Assembly: GCA_947498325.1 (NCBI GenBank)
Contig: CANMKE010000002.1
Location: 186,001 to 250,000 of the forward strand
Reading direction: 5' to 3'
Source of the DNA: an uncultured Persicobacter sp.
Lineage (GTDB): Bacteria > Bacteroidota > Bacteroidia > Cytophagales > Cyclobacteriaceae
Length of the DNA stretch: 64,000 nucleotides
Below, one piece after another: positions 62,701 through 64,000 of the stretch. The position numbers and the translations under genes are program-made. The notes below the pieces were generated by a model. That model had not been told where the DNA came from. It did not search any database and saw only the letters and a program-made list of their open reading frames with translations. Numbering within the stretch: position 1 is the stretch's first letter; each line of letters starts with the position of its first letter.

Positions 62701-62923
62701 TAAGTGGTCCCCTTATTTTATAGGGACTGCAAATTTATAAACCATTTTGTGTTAGCGGTCATCTCTAATGTAAAATGATTGTTAAATAATTCATGCCTGC
62801 TGTGACCTTTGGTTAATAATTCAGTGGTAGAAAAGAAAGGCGTTATATTTTTTAATCTTAATTTGTAATTAGTCTAAATAAGATTTATTCTTGTGATGAG
62901 ATTCTAATTACGCTTAATTCATT

Positions 62924-64000
62924 ATGAAAAACATCTACACCTATTTAACTTTTGTACTGGCATTTTTTGCTATGAGCCAAGTGGCTATGGCGCAGGGGAA
63001 AATCTCTGGTCAGGTTTTAAGTCATCAACAGCAAACACTCGAAGGGGTAACAATTGGCATTGAAGGAACAACTGCTGGTGCAGTTACCGATGCTGAAGGA
63101 AAATTCATCATTGATCATGTGCCTTCGGGAAAAACAGTGCTGGTGAGCCGATCAGTTGGCTTTTCAGAAAACCGCATTCAGGTAATGGTTAAGAATGGAA
63201 AATCCTATCATTACCGAATTGTACTGAAACCTGCGGTAACAGACCTTGAAAATGTAACGATTAATGGTGGGTCTTTGACACGCTCTGGTGCCGGAATTGA
63301 GGCGATACCAGGTGCTAATCATTACATCTCTCCTGAGGAGTTGGCGGTTTTTAACTATCGGGATGTTAATAGTGTGTTGGCTTTTGTTCCAGGAATGAAC
63401 CTGGTTCAGGAAGACGGATGGGGACTTCGCCCTAATGTGGGGATCAGAGGTACAGGCTCTGAGCGTAGCTCCAAGGTAACATTGATGGAAGACGGGATTT
63501 TGATTGCTCCAGCGCCGTATGTGGCTCCTGCAGCTTATTACTTTCCTTCCGCAGGACGTATGGAAGCCTTTGAGATTCTAAAAGGTGCCAGCCAGATAAA
63601 ATATGGCCCAAATACTACTGGGGGGGCTCTGAATTTGGTTTCTACAGCGATCCCACAATCAACAACGGCTTTGGTAGACCTTAACGCAGGAAGTTACGGA
63701 CAAAAAAATGCCCATGTTTATGCGGGAACTTCTGGCGAGCAGTACGGAATTTTGGTAGAAACATTTCAGCAGTTTGCAGATGGATTCAAAACACTGCCGA
63801 ATAACGACAATACTGGTTTTGCTAAACAGGATTATATGATTAAAGGGCAGCTAAATACCAAAGCAGATGCGAAGGTATTTCAGTCTTTGCAATTTAAAGT
63901 GGGCTACAATAAGGAAACATCCCAGGAAACGTACCTCGGACTTACTGAGGAGGATTTTCAATTGGACCCTTATCAGCGATATATTGCCTCTCAGAAGGAT
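62924..64000 (+). CDS. TonB-dependent outer-membrane receptor, N-terminal part (runs off window)
   Basis: Open for 359 codons from ATG 62924 to the window end. Signal peptide MKNIYTYLTFVLAFFAMSQV...MAQ. A carboxypeptidase-regulatory-like domain follows (residues ~28-105: GKISGQVLSHQQQTLEGVTI, EGTTAGAVTDAEGKFIIDHV). Then the plug: AFVPGMNLVQEDGWGLRPNV, IRGTGSERSSKVTLMEDGIL, YYFPSAGRMEAFEILKGASQ, KYGPNTTGGALNLVST. This plug resembles FecA-like (ferric citrate type) receptors. The barrel start is present (residue ~245 on). Uptake of an iron chelate is plausible; substrate unproven. Confidence 0.92.
   Translation, partial: MKNIYTYLTFVLAFFAMSQVAMAQGKISGQVLSHQQQTLEGVTIGIEGTTAGAVTDAEGKFIIDHVPSGKTVLVSRSVGFSENRIQVMVKNGKSYHYRIVLKPAVTDLENVTINGGSLTRSGAGIEAIPGANHYISPEELAVFNYRDVNSVLAFVPGMNLVQEDGWGLRPNVGIRGTGSERSSKVTLMEDGILIAPAPYVAPAAYYFPSAGRMEAFEILKGASQIKYGPNTTGGALNLVSTAIPQSTTALVDLNAGSYGQKNAHVYAGTSGEQYGILVETFQQFADGFKTLPNNDNTGFAKQDYMIKGQLNTKADAKVFQSLQFKVGYNKETSQETYLGLTEEDFQLDPYQRYIASQKD

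Noticed and set aside
1-64000. CRISPR arrays, tRNA or rRNA genes, insertion sequences
   Set aside because: No regularly spaced direct repeats, no tRNA-like T-loop/acceptor patterns and no transposase frames were seen by eye; short tRNAs could still be missed without a covariance search.

Overview
The window looks like a chromosomal segment of a Bacteroidota bacterium, most like the Cytophagia / Flammeovirga-Persicobacter side of the phylum. This is an inference from gene content: a MurF-alanine racemase fusion, a SecA of about 1,120 residues without a C-terminal zinc motif, PorT-type outer-membrane barrels, a carboxypeptidase-regulatory-domain TonB receptor, a SPOR lipoprotein, a SpoIIE phosphatase with a multi-pass membrane domain, and several TAnnTTTG-type -7 promoter elements. 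No rRNA, tRNA, CRISPR array, integrase, transposase or prophage was found. Nearly all of it is core chromosome.

Layout. 0-5.8 kb: 5' end of glmS, radA, small membrane proteins, a tandem pair of barrel paralogues, a LON-domain protein. 6-9 kb: nuoA-B-C-D of complex I, cut off after nuoD, with a REP-like palindrome between nuoB and nuoC. 9-23 kb: GH25 lysozyme, lspA, a type-2 ileS, SpoIIE phosphatase, RND exporter, hemerythrin, asnS. 23.5-33 kb: rpoN, a PAP2-like membrane protein, an overlapping GT4/GH57 pair for alpha-glucan metabolism, an ether-lipid type GGGP synthase downstream of two small membrane-associated genes, and murF-alr. 33.0-33.3 kb: a short AT-rich gap with five DnaA-box-like 9-mers, one a perfect TTATCCACA, beside a Dda/RecD-like helicase. 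This is the best candidate in the window for a replication origin or a DnaA-controlled promoter. 34-46 kb: permease, AlkD-like protein, dapF, secA, SPOR lipoprotein, M20 hydrolase, mazG, a GT35 phosphorylase homologue lacking the PLP lysine, and a 48-residue FeoB-associated-type microprotein. 46-64 kb: hybrid histidine kinase, purK-purE, recJ, lptB, GH3-family enzyme, two Na/Pi symporters, PagL-like deacylase, miaA, apt, ArsC-like protein, Fe-alcohol dehydrogenase, two secreted RWK-motif proteins, and the start of a TonB-dependent receptor.

How the genes fit together. Envelope building is prominent (glmS, murF-alr, dapF, lspA, secA, lptB, PagL-like protein). Alpha-glucan storage is represented twice (GT4+GH57 and GT35). 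Gene orientation right of 33.3 kb favours the plus strand (17 of 26), while left of it minus slightly outnumbers plus (16 to 14). This is weakly compatible with an origin there. The points most worth checking are the DnaA-box cluster, the PLP-lysine-less phosphorylase and the REP-like repeats. Starts, promoters and terminators are read by eye; no database search was run.
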